From: Channallabes apus
Taxonomy: Eukaryota > Chordata > Actinopteri > Siluriformes > Clariidae
Assembly: GCA_030522415.1 (NCBI GenBank)
Contig: CM060109.1
Span: 2,363,641-2,427,640, forward strand
DNA length: 64,000 bases
Reading direction: 5' to 3'
Part shown: in pieces, positions 34,151-44,972 of the stretch
How the letters are laid out: each line of letters opens with the position of its first letter
Numbering within the stretch: the first letter of the stretch is position 1
Made by a program: the position numbers and the translations under genes
Notes under the pieces: model-generated
The model's database searches: none
What the model was told of the DNA's origin: nothing
Seen by the model: only the letters and a program-made list of their open reading frames with translations

Positions 34151-34162
34151 AAGAAGTAAACA

Positions 34163-34426
34163 GTCTCCAGAAAACTTGGCAGGACGCCAAACAGCCTTTC
34201 ACGTGCTCCCTCACACCCAGCTCATGCGCAGAGAGAGAGAGAGTGTGTGAAGGGGCACAGTGTCAAATTGCACATGTGCACAGAGAACGACAGGCTGAAA
34301 CACACGCACACACACGTGTGTTATAAGAAACAGTACACGTGCGCTGTACACATGCGCTTACAAACACAAAATAAAATATGTTTTTGGGGGCCTACCTAAC
34401 AAAAGCAAAAGAGATTTCTGTATTGG
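34163..34426. other. Unannotated stretch
   Basis: CA- and GA-rich patches (34221-34245, 34300-34320). No gene was recognised. Confidence 0.3.
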
Positions 34427-35044
34427 TGTCACGTTCTGCTATGATGTTGGACTGTGGGCTTGGTGTTGAGGCATAAATGCAGAGGGGATGCAGTGAAACA
34501 TAAAAAGTCTTTAATAAATAATCCACACATGAACAAAACATGAACTAAGGAAGTTGCCTTATAACATGGAGCATAAGAAACAGAACTCAAACACTTAGAC
34601 ATACGACAAGGGATTACACAACTAATATACAATACAGACATGGGGACACAAACTCGACGAGACAAGACACACTAAACACAAGGGACTATACATGCAAGGG
34701 ATAAACAAACACAAGACAGGCTTATTCTCCTAGAGGCTAATCCTGCTAGGAGACACAGAGACAAAGAGACAAACTAAATCAAAGCAAATACAAACTTAAA
34801 GAGCTCCAGAAACTAAATGCCAACTATAATCAAACCAAACTAAACCAGAACAAAACAAAACCCACATAACAGAAATTAATGCTCGGCCCAGCTTCCCAGA
34901 AAAAACATGTATTTATGCTTATACTAATTGCATCCTTGGTTCAGCTGGGCATCTGCGTCAGCTGACCGAGGTGCCTTCTGGGAAACTGGGTCTACAACAA
35001 AACTACAAACTAAAAACACTGCCCTCTAGTGGGCAACCCTCACA
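34427..35044 (-). mobile_element. LTR, family B, 3' LTR of a truncated element
   Basis: The ends TGTCACGTTCTGC and AACCCTCACA match the solo LTR at 26064-27039; the copy is internally shorter (618 bp). On the minus strand it is preceded directly by AAGGGGGGGGGGTAC, a polypurine tract, which identifies it as the 3' LTR of a minus-strand element. No 5' LTR was found. Confidence 0.82.
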
Positions 35045-35740
35045 GTACCCCCCCCCCCTTAAAAACGCTCCTCCGGAGCGCTCAGAGGTCCTGGGTACCC
35101 TTCCCCATGTCCCGGGTCATTCCACCCGACTGCAACGCCAACGAGCAGACTCCCCGAGGTGGGTGGGAGGGTGGGCGAGCTTAAATTGCCGCCGAAGCCA
35201 GGCGCCGGGTGCAGCAGCGGCCTGTACCCGAGGCTGGGTGGCAGAGGCAGCAATGGCTCATCCTCGGGGCTGAGCGGCGGTGAGCTCACGACGTCGTCGG
35301 GTGGCGGAGGCAGCACTGGGCCGATGCCGTATCGCTGGTGTAGGCCGGGCGTTGGAGGCAGTGCTGTGTCGCTCTTGCCGGTGGAGCGATGCCTGCAGCA
35401 CTGAGTCGCCCTCCAAGTCGGGCGGCCGATGCAGCACTGTGTTGTCCTCACGCCGGGTGGCCTCTGCAGTACTGTGGCGTCCTTTGACACCGGGTGTCGA
35501 TGGAAGCACGCTCTCGAAGTCTGGCGGTGGCGGGTCGCTGTCACCGCTGTGAACGAAGCTAGAGAGCGTGGTGAGGGTTTTCCCTGGCGAGGTCCTGGCT
35601 GGGCTCTGGGGACATGGAGCCTCCCCTGAGGCACGCTGGCGGAACTGGAGCCTCCCCTGAGGCGCGCTGGTGGAACTGGAGCCTCCCCTGAGGCACGCTG
35701 GCGGAACTGGAGCCTCCCCTGAGGCGCGAAAACAGCAACA
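35045..35740 (-). pseudogene. Truncated internal region of family B LTR element
   Basis: This GC-rich block lies upstream of the 3' LTR on the minus strand. The frame 35634-35059 (191 residues) is Pro/Ser/Leu-rich and ends in APEERF just before the polypurine tract. No protease, reverse transcriptase or integrase motif is visible, so it is at most the end of the polyprotein region or an extra 3' segment. A 31-bp tandem repeat lies at its far end. Confidence 0.5.
35616..35728. repeat. 31-bp minisatellite
   Basis: About 3.6 units of GGAGCCTCCCCTGAGGC(A/G)CG followed by CTGG(C/T)GGAACT. Since 31 is not a multiple of three, successive units read in different frames. Confidence 0.9.
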
Positions 35741-36229
35741 TGAAGATGGTAAAATTTTCTGATGTGTTTGAACAGACTGACTCAGCGTGTATGTGATCCT
35801 AATTTCACACCTCTATCTATCACCTCAAGGCTAAGATGTAAAACCTGAATAGCTACAGGCAGAACCCAAACTCAGCTGCTGCAGAGCTTTTTCTCAGAGA
35901 GAGAGAGAGAGAGAGAGAGAGCAGCTGCTAAAGATCTGAATTGGATCAGCTTAATAAGTGTAAGGCTTTAATCTTCATCATCACTGCGGCGACTCCAACA
36001 GTTTACAAGCTAATCTGATTCTCTGCTTCCAAACCCCACAGTATGGATGATGAGTGTGTGTCCTCAAACAATTTCAAAGAGAGAGAAACACAACTCACAT
36101 TGTAAATCATCAAGGACAGCAATTTATGAACAGTAAAGCAGTCAGCTTACATTCCTGATCCTGGTCTTATTTTCATAGTTTACAGTAAAGGAATGAGACT
36201 GGCTTGAAGGTCAGAAGGTCACATTCCTC
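35741..36229. other. Unannotated stretch with (GA)n
   Basis: (GA)n at 35896-35921. No gene was recognised. Confidence 0.35.
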
Positions 36230-36720
36230 TGTATTTTTAATTTTTGCAGATGATGATGTCCTCCTCACACCATCACAGGAGAACCTTCAGCATGCACTTG
36301 AACAACTTGGAGTGAAGTGTGAGGCTAAATAAGTTGAATCTCTTGATTTACCTCTAACTCTATGTCCTTGCTCTCACCTATCTTCATGAACTTTTGATTA
36401 AAAAAAAAAAACAAGATCACAAAATACAAGCGTCTGAAATTTAATTTCTTTGTATGGTGATCAGATATACTCTGCAAGATTGCTGAGAAATTTGGAAGAC
36501 CAGAAAGAGCTCAGAGTAGATCTGATGCTGCTCCACATCAAGAGGAGCCATTAAGCTGGCTTTGGGCACCTGGTAAGAATGTCCTCTGGTCAACATGAGT
36601 TGTACCACACATGGCCAGCTGAGGTCCTGGGGCCGACCCAGAACAAACTGGCGAAATAAATCTTTCAGCTTTCCTGGGAACTGTTAGCGATCCCACAGGA
36701 GTAGCAGAAGAAAGTTACAA
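36230..36720 (+). pseudogene. Ancient Rex3/RTE reverse-transcriptase relic
   Basis: TTTGCAGATGATGATGTCCT reads FADDDVLL, followed by a QENLQHALE block. Further on, ELRVDLMLLHIKRS-like and WHLVRMP-like sequence can be traced through several frames. It parallels the C-terminal half of the two Rex3 copies but is far more diverged. Confidence 0.55.
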
Positions 36721-36826
36721 AGTTGAAAGTTTAAAATTTTCAATATTTGTGAACAAACAGAAGCACAGTAATTTAGGATATGGTAGGACCCTTTACAATT
36801 TTTATTTTTTTTTAGAAATATAAACA

Positions 36827-36922
36827 GGTTCAATTCAATTCAGTTCAATTTCATTTGTACACTGCTTTTAACAATGGTCAATATTAAAAATACAAAGCAG
36901 CTTTAAGCAATCAACAGAAAAA
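36827..36922 (-). repeat. L2-type LINE/SINE 3' tail
   Basis: The minus strand reads GTAAAGC-like, GTTAAAAGC and TTGAATTGAA, as at 285-490. Confidence 0.6.
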
Positions 36923-38757
36923 GGTATTTTTAATATTTGAACACTTAATTCATTTACTCATATTATGATTTATAATACATCTAGTACGATATCAAGCCAA
37001 TATAAGAGGAAAACCTAAGTGTGTAAATATCTTAAAGTTTGCTTGTTGTATCTTAAAGTCTGCTTGTTGTACACTACACACTAGTATAGTGAAAGACATG
37101 GATATCTCAAAATCAGGATTGGATGTCAGAGGAAATCTCAATTCCTGTAGCAAAGACTGAACCCGTCACAGCTTTTATTCCAAAAGCAACAAACTGTCAG
37201 GATCAGCTGAGAGGTTTAGGAGCTTCGGTCTCAGGACCTGGATGAGAAATTACCTCTTTAGATACATGACAAATCTCAGCACATAGCAAATCCAGAGAAT
37301 CGTGTTTAACACTGGAGCTAAAAAGAGCCCAGTGATGGAGTCAGTGAGATCCAGGCTGAAGAGACTCTGATGGATTGGCTCATTTCTCACTGACAGATAA
37401 CGGAACTTCTCCATCACTCAACTTCAACACAGAAAGAGAGAGAGAGAGAGAGACAGAGAGAGAGAGAGACAGAGAGAGAGTAGCAAAGAAAAGAATGCAT
37501 GAAAGACTAAGTGGTTTTACTTTCAGTCTTGTCCTTGCTCACCCTCTGAGCATGAAAGTGGCACTGCTGCAGAAGGCTAATGCTAATTAGCACTTGTCAG
37601 CAGAGACTTGACTTCAGAGAAAAGGTCATGTGTTACATGTCTTACATTATCTCTGCTTTATTCACAATCGCATTCTTCCATTTTTCTTCCTCATCATTAC
37701 ACTTGTCCTTTCCTGGCCTTCATTACATTATTTATTTCCCCCTCATCATTTGAGTGCTTATTTGCTGGTGTTAATTACACAATGGAATAATTATCCAGTA
37801 GGCTATTTTGTAAAATGTTTAAAGCTAGCAGACAGGTTCAAGAACAAACGTGTCACTTTCAATCCATGTTTTAAATATTAGCATTAAAAAGACAACAAAG
37901 CCACAGAGCCTAAAAAGTGCTGTCTATCGTGTTTATTTCTACACCAGATGGAGTGAAGAGGGTAACTTCCTGCTGAGTGAAAGACAAGGACAACATACAG
38001 CTCTGATTAATGTCTTACCAACACACATCTCTGCTACTGGATGGGCTGGATATATCAGGCCCAATGACTATAAATTCACAATTTCATGACCTCCATCCCT
38101 TTATGGTCACAGGATAATGCATCATATGTCGCAATGCTAAAATTGTCTTAAACTGTTTTTTTGACCATAACAGTGAGGTCATTGATCTCAGTCCAACAGA
38201 GCAGCATTGGGACGCGGTGCAACGGGAGATTTACTTCATGGACATACAGATCTGCAGTGATTGTGATGAGATGTTCTCATGTTCATATGGAGCGAAATCA
38301 ATATGGACCTCTTTGTCAGTGAAGAAAACTGTTTCTGACAAAGGAAGAAGAAAAGGAACATAGAAAACAGCAGAACAGGAGCGAGGTGTGAAAAATACAA
38401 ACAGGTTGTATCACTTTATTTTCTTCAATTGGAGACATTTTTATTCAAAGTGTGTACTGCTTAATCAGCCATGCGGACTTTAATTAAATAATTATAGATG
38501 CACGCAAATGGACATGGGGACGGAAGAAATTGATTGGTGTTGCTTCATTAGACAAACTCACTCTCCAGGTGTCTTTCCAAGAACAGCGTCTTGTTTAGAC
38601 ACGTGGTTCATTTTAGATTGCTGTAAAAAAAATAATGAGGTTCTGTGAATATTCTTCGCACTCCCACACACACACCTGGGTGAAAGGAAAAGCTGGCCTT
38701 GGAGTTTGGAGTTGTTTGCCTCTTGTAGAGCATGCCCAGTGCTCTCAGACCACTCCC
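36923..38757. other. Unannotated stretch, no gene seen
   Basis: Ordinary intergenic or intronic-looking DNA with a (GA)n tract at 37431-37482. Short frames overlap on both strands without a recognisable family. Confidence 0.35.
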
Positions 38758-38758
38758 A

Positions 38759-38784
38759 GTGTGTGTGTGTGTGTGTGTGTGTGT
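38759..38784. repeat. (TG)n microsatellite
   Basis: Thirteen TG units. Confidence 0.95.
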
Positions 38785-38929
38785 TAATGCCCCAGTTTAA
38801 ATGCAGCTCAAATGATGCAGTATTTTATACCTCAACCTAGATCTTATAGTTAGTTATAGTCCCTGCTTGCACTCTGCACTAAATATACATTCACTTTATA
38901 CATTGTGTGATTGTGACCAGACCGAACTG

Positions 38930-39430
38930 CCATCTCTAATTTTCTTCTGATCTCGCATCTTCTCTCTCGCGCTCTCTCTCTCTCCGCCCTCTCTCTCTTT
39001 CCCTCTCCCTAAACATGTCTCTCCTTAGCTGCATGTGATCCAGACACCCTCTGCCCCCTGGAGCTGTCTGTCTCATCATGGTGTCCTGCATCTGGTTGGA
39101 GATCTCGTCTCATGGATGCCCTGTGTGGTCTGTCTGGGATGTGTGTGGTGATTGGGGACGGTTCCACTTTTTCACGAAGATGGTCCTGTCCTCGGTTGAC
39201 TTCAGTCACTTGATAGTTCAAGACTGGAGTTTCCTACAGTCTACCTGAGCCTCAATAACAAACTGGACTCAAGTTTAACTTAAACACATACAGTATCTTG
39301 TTGTACTTAACTTCCAGTCTCACATAGTATGATGCAGATCAATCCCTGCTACCTGTTATCACCCAGATGAGGATGGGTTCCCTGTTGAGTCTGGTTCCTC
39401 TCAAGGTTTCTTCTTATTAGCATCTCAAAA
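38930..39430 (+). repeat. L2-type LINE 3' region, tail missing
   Basis: Contains CACCCAGATGAGGATGGGTT and TCTGGTTCCTCTCAAGGTTTC, as at 5310-5460, but the usual tail is cut off at about 39430 where a Rex3-like fragment starts. A pyrimidine-rich tract lies at 38960-39010. Confidence 0.55.
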
Positions 39431-39431
39431 T

Positions 39432-39515
39432 CGATCAATGACATTTGGCCTAAGGTTGCCCATATGTGCGTTGAAGTCCCCCAGCAAGACTATGGAATCC
39501 CCTACTGGAGCCTTA
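39432..39515 (-). pseudogene. Rex3-like endonuclease fragment
   Basis: The minus strand reads [15 protein letters not shown], the conserved AP-endonuclease block of the Rex3 copies. Only about 28 codons remain. Confidence 0.7.
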
Positions 39516-40004
39516 CAGATTTTTTTTCACATTTCTGTGTAAACATGACTATAAAGCAAATAATTATCTAATATGTGTCTTTTAATGGAGGCAGACTCAT
39601 ATAAGAACAACTAACAAGAAAAAGAATACAGACCTATCAGAATGTGACAGGAAATTATTGTGACTTTGATCCCACAGGTTGACTTGGTTATCAGATTACT
39701 TAATTATAGTGTCATGTGACATGTAACCTGAGTCTCTAAACTGACAGCATCATGAAGACCAAAGACCAAAATGTGATGAGAGCAAGAATTCTCTACAAAA
39801 GCCATGCTGCAGGTACAGATGGGATTAGTCAGTGAAGCAGCCAAAGAGACAAGATTAATGCTCAGCATGATGATACTTCGTCAGTTTCCTCCTACAGTCC
39901 AAAGCCATGCAGTGTTTGTGTGTAAATGTGTGTCCTGTGATGGGTTGGACAGGGTGGACTCTGCCTCATGCTCAAAGTCTCTGAGGACAGGCTCCTCCAA
40001 CCCT
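39516..40004. other. Unannotated stretch, no gene seen
   Basis: No signature recognised, although 39880-39990 faintly recalls the TCCTACAGTCCAAAG block of the SINE at 47407-47741. Confidence 0.3.
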
Positions 40005-40034
40005 TCCTATATATATATTTATATAAAAAATTAA

Positions 40035-40073
<39 letters not shown>

Positions 40074-40082
40074 AAAAATTAA

Positions 40083-40168
<86 letters not shown>
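40005..40168. repeat. (AT)n array with inverted sub-repeats
   Basis: Long AT runs include two direct copies of TTATATAAAAAATTAAGAAT and one inverted TTCTTAATTTTATAT, so the tract can form a cruciform. Confidence 0.9.
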
Positions 40169-40172
<4 letters not shown>

Positions 40173-40300
40173 GGGGAAATAAGATTTTTACAGATCTGGC
40201 CTTTAAAAATGCACGTTTTCAGAAAAGGGATCCCGCGACTTGCCGCGGCTTCCCGCGGGAAGCTGTGAAAATGCCCTTCATTACCTGTAGGGGGCAGTCA
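40169..40300 (+). repeat. Left copy of a 6.9-kb-spaced inverted pair
   Basis: GTGGGGGAAATAAG, ACAGATCTGGCC and a CCCGCGACTTGCCGCGGCTT block are matched, inverted, at 46975-47087. They may be TIRs of a larger element or two independent copies of a GC-rich MITE. Confidence 0.5.
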
Positions 40301-40557
40301 TGTTTCAGTCTGAAGTATTGTGTGTCTACTGAAGCCGAAAATGTGTTGTTTCTCTTAGGCGCCCATTGACAGCAAGCGACAGAGCTCAAACGTGTCAAGC
40401 TCAAACTGATATGTATTTATTCTTCATTTTTTTCTCTCCTTCAATGATGGTACTTCTTTGACTGTGCTTTCTCCATTCAGAATTATTAGTAGTAGTAGTA
40501 GTTCTCCGAATTTATTATTGTTATTCTTCTTCTTCTTATTATTATTATTATTATTAT

Positions 40558-41170
40558 TGTAAGAGCCATATCGTACTTGTTATGAATTTGTTGTTGTGTT
40601 TATTTTATTTTATTTACTGTTATTTCATTTATTCTACCTTGTTCTATTCATTAGTAAAGCATTAAGCATTAAGTTTGTTACATAAGCCATAAGCTTTAAA
40701 TTTCTAAGTTATGCATCCATTTTGACAATCGTAAGTTGGTCTGTGATGTCATTCTACTATTACATGCATTTGTGTGACTGGCATATGAAAGAGAGTTCAG
40801 TTTAGATGCGGAAGGCTACGGAAACACAAGCTTTTGACCGTAAGCTAGTGAGCTGGAAATGTAAGATACGTAACCGTAAGCTCCCGTAGGTAGAGATATA
40901 CAACAAGAGTGTTGTTATATACGTAAGCTAAGACTGTAATTTACAAGATACAGCAAATAGGTTGTTGTAAAAGTCAGAGATTTGCAAGATGCAGCAACTG
41001 GTGTCTGTAATCACAGTGGATTTACTCAAGACGACTGTATGAAGTGTTGATTCTTTGATGCTGACAAAATAAACTACAAGAGACAAAGAGATCGGACTTC
41101 TGTCGTGTGAGTGAAACTTTAAGCCAAAGCTACGTGTCAAAACTGGTGAAATAATATGACCGCATCTACA
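40558..41170 (+). mobile_element. Solo LTR, family A, copy 3
   Basis: The element begins TGTAAGAGCC and ends CGCATCTACA. A perfect 5-bp duplication, ATTAT, is at 40553-40557 and 41171-41175. It is inverted relative to 12182-12869 and 28220-28851. An AAAATAAACTACAAGAG polyadenylation-like signal near 41068 supports plus orientation. No internal region is present. Confidence 0.88.
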
Positions 41171-41277
41171 ATTATTGTAACGCACCCGCGCGTGTGTGCA
41201 AAAAGACTACAAAGATGTATGATACGTTAGCCTAAAACATTATTGTTTTACTGTGTTAACGCATCCTAAATATACAT

Positions 41278-41354
41278 GGGCACTGGTGTGGCTCAGTGGT
41301 TAGGTGATTCGCCCGCCATGCGTAAGACCCGAGTTCAATTCCCAGCCAGTGCCC
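41278..41354 (+). other. tRNA-Gly(GCC)-like sequence
   Basis: Terminal arms GGGCACTGG and CCAGTGCCC pair. The D-arm reads GGCTCAGTGGTTAGG, a GCC lies where the anticodon would be, and the B box reads GAGTTCAATTCC. Extra bases and poor stems suggest a tRNA-derived repeat and not a working tRNA. A related sequence lies inverted at 44898-44972. Confidence 0.5.
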
Positions 41355-41936
41355 GAATTGCCGGTTTGTACTAAATGCATGTTTGCAATTGAGATTTTTT
41401 TCTTAAGCTATGAAACACATTAGCACTCACCTCACAGTTGCTATAATTTAATGATGGTCATAAGCAAAAAGTGTAAAACAACGGATTCACATTTATTACA
41501 TTTTCACCCAGAGCGGGATTCGAACCAGGGTCTGGACGATTTTATACTATTATTTAAGCAACGCCACACCACGTGGAAAGCCGCAAAAATGCTTCAATTT
41601 CATTGGCCGTCACTGAGTGTCAGCTATTCACGACTGGCCGGTCGCGGGGGGAAGGGATTGGCTAGTACATGCTGAGTTTGGAGGCCAGAGTTGTTAACGC
41701 ATCACAAAAATAACATTTATCCTATATGAATAAAACAGTATTAGACACAAATATATGATATGGTAGTATATGCAATGAAAAAGTTATTTACACATGAGTG
41801 CTCAAATGTAAAGCAAATGCAATTATTAATTTATTGTGTATATTTAACTTCATTCAGCCGTTTAAGTTATATGAAAAACAATGTGCCTACCAGCCTACTA
41901 TTATTTTCTGTTCCCATAATCATTTTATCTCAGTAT
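41355..41936. other. Unannotated stretch, one tRNA-like B box
   Basis: On the minus strand, GGTTCGAATCCCGCTCTGGG at 41508-41527 is a good B box, but no convincing A box or stem pairs with it. No gene was seen. Confidence 0.3.
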
Positions 41937-42048
41937 AAATAAATGTTTTGGGTTTTAAGAACTCCATCAAAACAGCAAAGACAACTTAGAAGAAGTGGAA
42001 GGTGAGACACCTCAATGGAGAATACTGAGTATGACATGGTGTTAATTG

Positions 42049-42090
<42 letters not shown>

Positions 42091-42440
42091 AATGGAGAAA
42101 TGCAGGAGCGTGAGCGCACACACACACACACACCCATCTTCATCCACAAATGCTTTAACTGTTGTCTTGTAAATCGTTGATTAAACCTATGAACACAGCT
42201 GTTCAGCATCAGTCCTAAACACAAGCACAGGGTCTGTTTTTGCCCTTAACTACAATACTTCAATACGAAATAAAATAAACCAAACCAGTAAGTTAAGTAA
42301 GTGTTCCATACATTAAAGTACTGTGTATAACCAAGTGCCCTAGCAAACATAGCTACAGTTTACAGTACAAACAAAGAGTGTGTGGGGGGATTGGAAGGTG
42401 AATGAGGACCTCATTTACAAGACAAAAGACGGTCAGAGGT
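41937..42440 (+). repeat. Dispersed repeat, copy 1
   Basis: From TAAATGTTTTGGGTTTTAAG to TTTACAAGACAAAAGACGGT this matches 51905-52325 in inverted orientation along its whole length. Here a (GT)n run at 42049-42088 has expanded. No coding function is visible. Confidence 0.75.
42049..42088. repeat. (GT)n microsatellite
   Basis: Twenty uninterrupted GT units. Confidence 0.95.
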
Positions 42441-42606
42441 GTGAATGCGCATCTCCGCTTTGCTCTTCGGTGGGTGTCTGTGTTCTAGGTTCCTAGGGGT
42501 GCATTCTTAAATTCAGTCTGTCTGAATCTTTATAAACGCCAAGTTGGGAAAATCATGTTTGAGAAAACGACAACAACAATTAAACACTTGATCATTTGCA
42601 TCTGTG

Positions 42607-42945
42607 TTATTTTGTGCTTAAGTGACCCATTAGTGATGCGTGGGTCGGGTATTTTTCCAACCCACGGTTCCCGCTTTTATGAAATGTCGAACAGGCTTTA
42701 GGTGGTCTGTAAACTAACACACAAAGCAAAGGTCCACTTAGATCCATTTTTAGAAGTTGCACATCAAAACCGAGAAAGGCATCAACAGGCAGAAGTCTAC
42801 ATTTGAATGAGTTTCTAAAAACAGTGGCTACGCCACCACCATGTCCACTTGGTCTGGAAGTGCTGTAGAAGGAACAGTCAGAGGGGGACAGCTCACCAAA
42901 AGATGACATGTCACCATTTTTTACCCAAGTTTCAGTCATAAACAA
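42607..42945 (-). pseudogene. LINE AP-endonuclease fragment (L2/CR1 group)
   Basis: The 112-residue minus-strand frame starts MFMTETWV and contains SGHGGGVATVFRNSFKC and LCVLVYRPPKA. These are the first motifs of the AP-endonuclease domain of L2/Rex1/CR1-group LINEs, an enzyme that nicks target DNA. The catalytic His/Asp motifs further on are absent, so it is a 5' fragment. Confidence 0.7.
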
Positions 42946-42962
42946 AATAATTAAAAATAAAA

Positions 42963-43150
42963 GTTTTAACTACTTATTTTCCACCATAATTTGCAAATAA
43001 ATTCTTTAAAAATCCTACAATGTGGTTTTCTGGATTTTAATTTTGTCTCTCATAGTTGAGGTATACCTACGATGAAAATTACAGGCCTCTCTCATCTTTT
43101 TAAGTGGGAGAACAATTGGTGGCTGACTAAATACTTTGTTGCCTCACTGT
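42963..43150 (-). mobile_element. Tc1/mariner end fragment
   Basis: The right end reads TTTGTTGCCTCACTG followed by TA. Inward come GGGAGAACAATTGGTGGCTG and ATTACAGGCCTCTCTCATC, a well-known fish Tc1/mariner terminal repeat. The other end and the transposase are missing. Confidence 0.75.
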
Positions 43151-43264
43151 ATAATATTTGTACTACAGATAACATTGTACCTAAGGCTTTTGAACAGATA
43201 CCCCCAACACTCAAGCACACAATAAATACATGTGTGTATATATACACATATACATTCACACACA

Positions 43265-43920
43265 ATAAAATAATGTTTCAAAAGCACTGTCTTTCGAATT
43301 GAAGTATGGGGAACTTATTTTCCTGGCAGTCAAATCAGTTTCTCCCTCCATACTGGCTGTGGAAGTATTAAGGATGTCTGAAACTGATTCAGAGATATGT
43401 GTGACTGCAAAGATAAAATAGTGATCAGAATGTTTAAAAAAAAAAACACTTACTTTTAAATTGAAGTATGGGGAACCTATTTTCCTGGGCATCAGGATAA
43501 TCCGTTTCCCCCTCCTTACTGGCTGTGGAAGTATTTGGGATGTCTGAAACTGACTCAAAGACATGTGTGACTGTAGCAAAGATAAAATAGTGATCAGAGT
43601 GTTTTAAAAAAATGCTGGCTTTTAATTGAAGTGTGGGAAACATATTTTCCTGGGCATCAAGAAAATCGGTTTCCCTGTTCCTTCTGGCTGTGGAAGTATC
43701 ATGGATGTCTGAAATTGCCTCACAGACATGTATACATGGGGCAAAGGTAACACAATGAACAGAATGTTTTCAAAAACACTGTCTTTCAATTGAAGTATGG
43801 GAATCTTATTTTCCTCTGCATCAGGAAAATCGGTTTTCCCCTCACTACTGGCTGTGGAAGTATCAGGGATGTCTGAAATGGCCTCAGACATGTGTGATTA
43901 GGTAATACAGTGAGATGATG
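43265..43920 (-). repeat. Four tandem exon-like units of about 164 bp
   Basis: GAAGTATGGG/GAAGTGTGGG recurs at 43301, 43463, 43628 and 43792 (periods 162-165 bp). On the minus strand each unit encodes a similar segment, roughly S(D/E)xxSDIxxTSTA, an acidic stretch with TD, then P(I/Y)(L/F)Q(L/F)K. Two units have an acceptor before it (TTTGCAG at 43405-43411; TTTGCTACAG in the second) and one has a donor, AAAAGTAAGT. The protein-level similarity suggests duplicated exons. Stops and lost donors in other units argue for decay. The gene is unknown. Confidence 0.6.
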
Positions 43921-44491
43921 TTTTTAAAAAACACTATTTTTAAGAAGAGACTCCTGGAAATCAATTCACCTAGTTAACATTTGTAATAAATTTCAAGTTT
44001 CCATACTTGGTGAAATTAAAGAAAAATAACCAATTCAGATACATTATTTAATGTAAAATGCTATTATAATATATTAAATTACAAAGTATAACCTTAAATA
44101 TATTTAGAATGAATCAGTATCACATCTATCATCACACAGCTAATGTACGTGTAATAAAAGTAGTCGTGATGTCAGTACTTGTCCAGCAAACCAGCCTTTT
44201 GCTGCGGCTTAAAACGTCTGAATTATCTTCAAATATACAAAAAATGCGAAAAGACACTCAATTATTTTGCATACGTTATTTGTTTAATTCACAAAGTTCA
44301 TAAAAACACTTTAAAATGAGAGAAAAACTGTTAAAATCCTCGTTCACTTTCTCAGCGTTAGGTAGCGAGTGACGTCATGATTTGAATCTGCCGGGGAAAC
44401 ATAGGGACACTGAATTTCCCGGGAACACCTGTATAGATAAATTACAGATGTTACTGTGTCTTTAAGGATTATTAAGGAAGTCTTGAAAAAT
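43921..44491. other. Unannotated stretch with a short dispersed repeat
   Basis: 44425-44491 (ATAAATTACAG...TCTTTAAGGATTATTAAGGA) recurs inverted at about 49725-49790 and partly at 28078-28115. No gene was recognised. Confidence 0.45.
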
Positions 44492-44640
44492 CAAATTAAA
44501 ATTTTATTTGTCACATACACAGTACAATATGTAGTAAAATGTTTATAAATTTGTGCTTTAGGTGAGGCTCGAACTCGGTATTGCTTCACCTATACTGCTT
44601 TATAAGTAGCATGCACTAACCGATTGCGCCACTGGAGCCA
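44492..44640 (-). mobile_element. tRNA-Ile(UAU)-derived SINE, copy 1
   Basis: On the minus strand GGCTCCAGTGGCGCAATCGG opens a tRNA-Ile(UAU)-like head including CTTATA and an intron-like segment, with the B box GAGTTCGAGCC. It ends CACCTAAAGCA and does not pair with the 5' arm, so it is not a working tRNA. The tail CTGTGTATGTGACAAATAAA is shared with copy 2 at 50346-50489. Confidence 0.8.
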
Positions 44641-44897
44641 CACAGCAGTTGTTCTTATAAACTCATATGAAAGACAATGGAATATAGAACATGCGAGTTG
44701 ACGACTATGTATGACCATGTATGACGACCAAATAGAAATATTTTTTCATATACATGTATACTTTTATATTGTTTATTTTATAATAAAATTAGTTTCATCT
44801 AATTTTTCATCATAAATATTATTTATTTGTATTATATATAAATGTTTATTTGCACATTGCATATTTGCAAATATAATATAAATCTAATATATTTGAT
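44641..44897. other. AT-rich stretch, no gene seen
   Basis: No signature recognised. Confidence 0.3.
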
Positions 44898-44972
44898 AGT
44901 GATTCCCTGGCTGGGAATCAAACGCGGGTCTACTGCATCACAGGTGAATCACCTACCACTGAGCCATACCTC
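44898..44972 (-). other. tRNA-like sequence
   Basis: The minus strand reads TATGGCTCAGTGGTAGGTGA and GCGTTTGATTCCCAGCCAGG, which are A- and B-box-like. It resembles the tRNA-Gly-like sequence at 41278-41354. Acceptor arms pair only weakly. Confidence 0.45.

Noticed and set aside
35159..35629. Plus-strand frames over the GC-rich block
   Set aside because: They are antisense to the LTR element's 3' region, show no domain and change frame with the 31-bp repeat.
41278..41354. Functional tRNA-Gly gene
   Set aside because: The boxes and terminal pairing are tempting, but extra bases in the D and anticodon arms and a similar decayed sequence at 44898-44972 fit a tRNA-derived repeat better.
43265..43920. 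CRISPR array
   Set aside because: Units of about 164 bp are diverged over their whole length, with no short constant repeat and unique spacers, and the genome is clearly eukaryotic.
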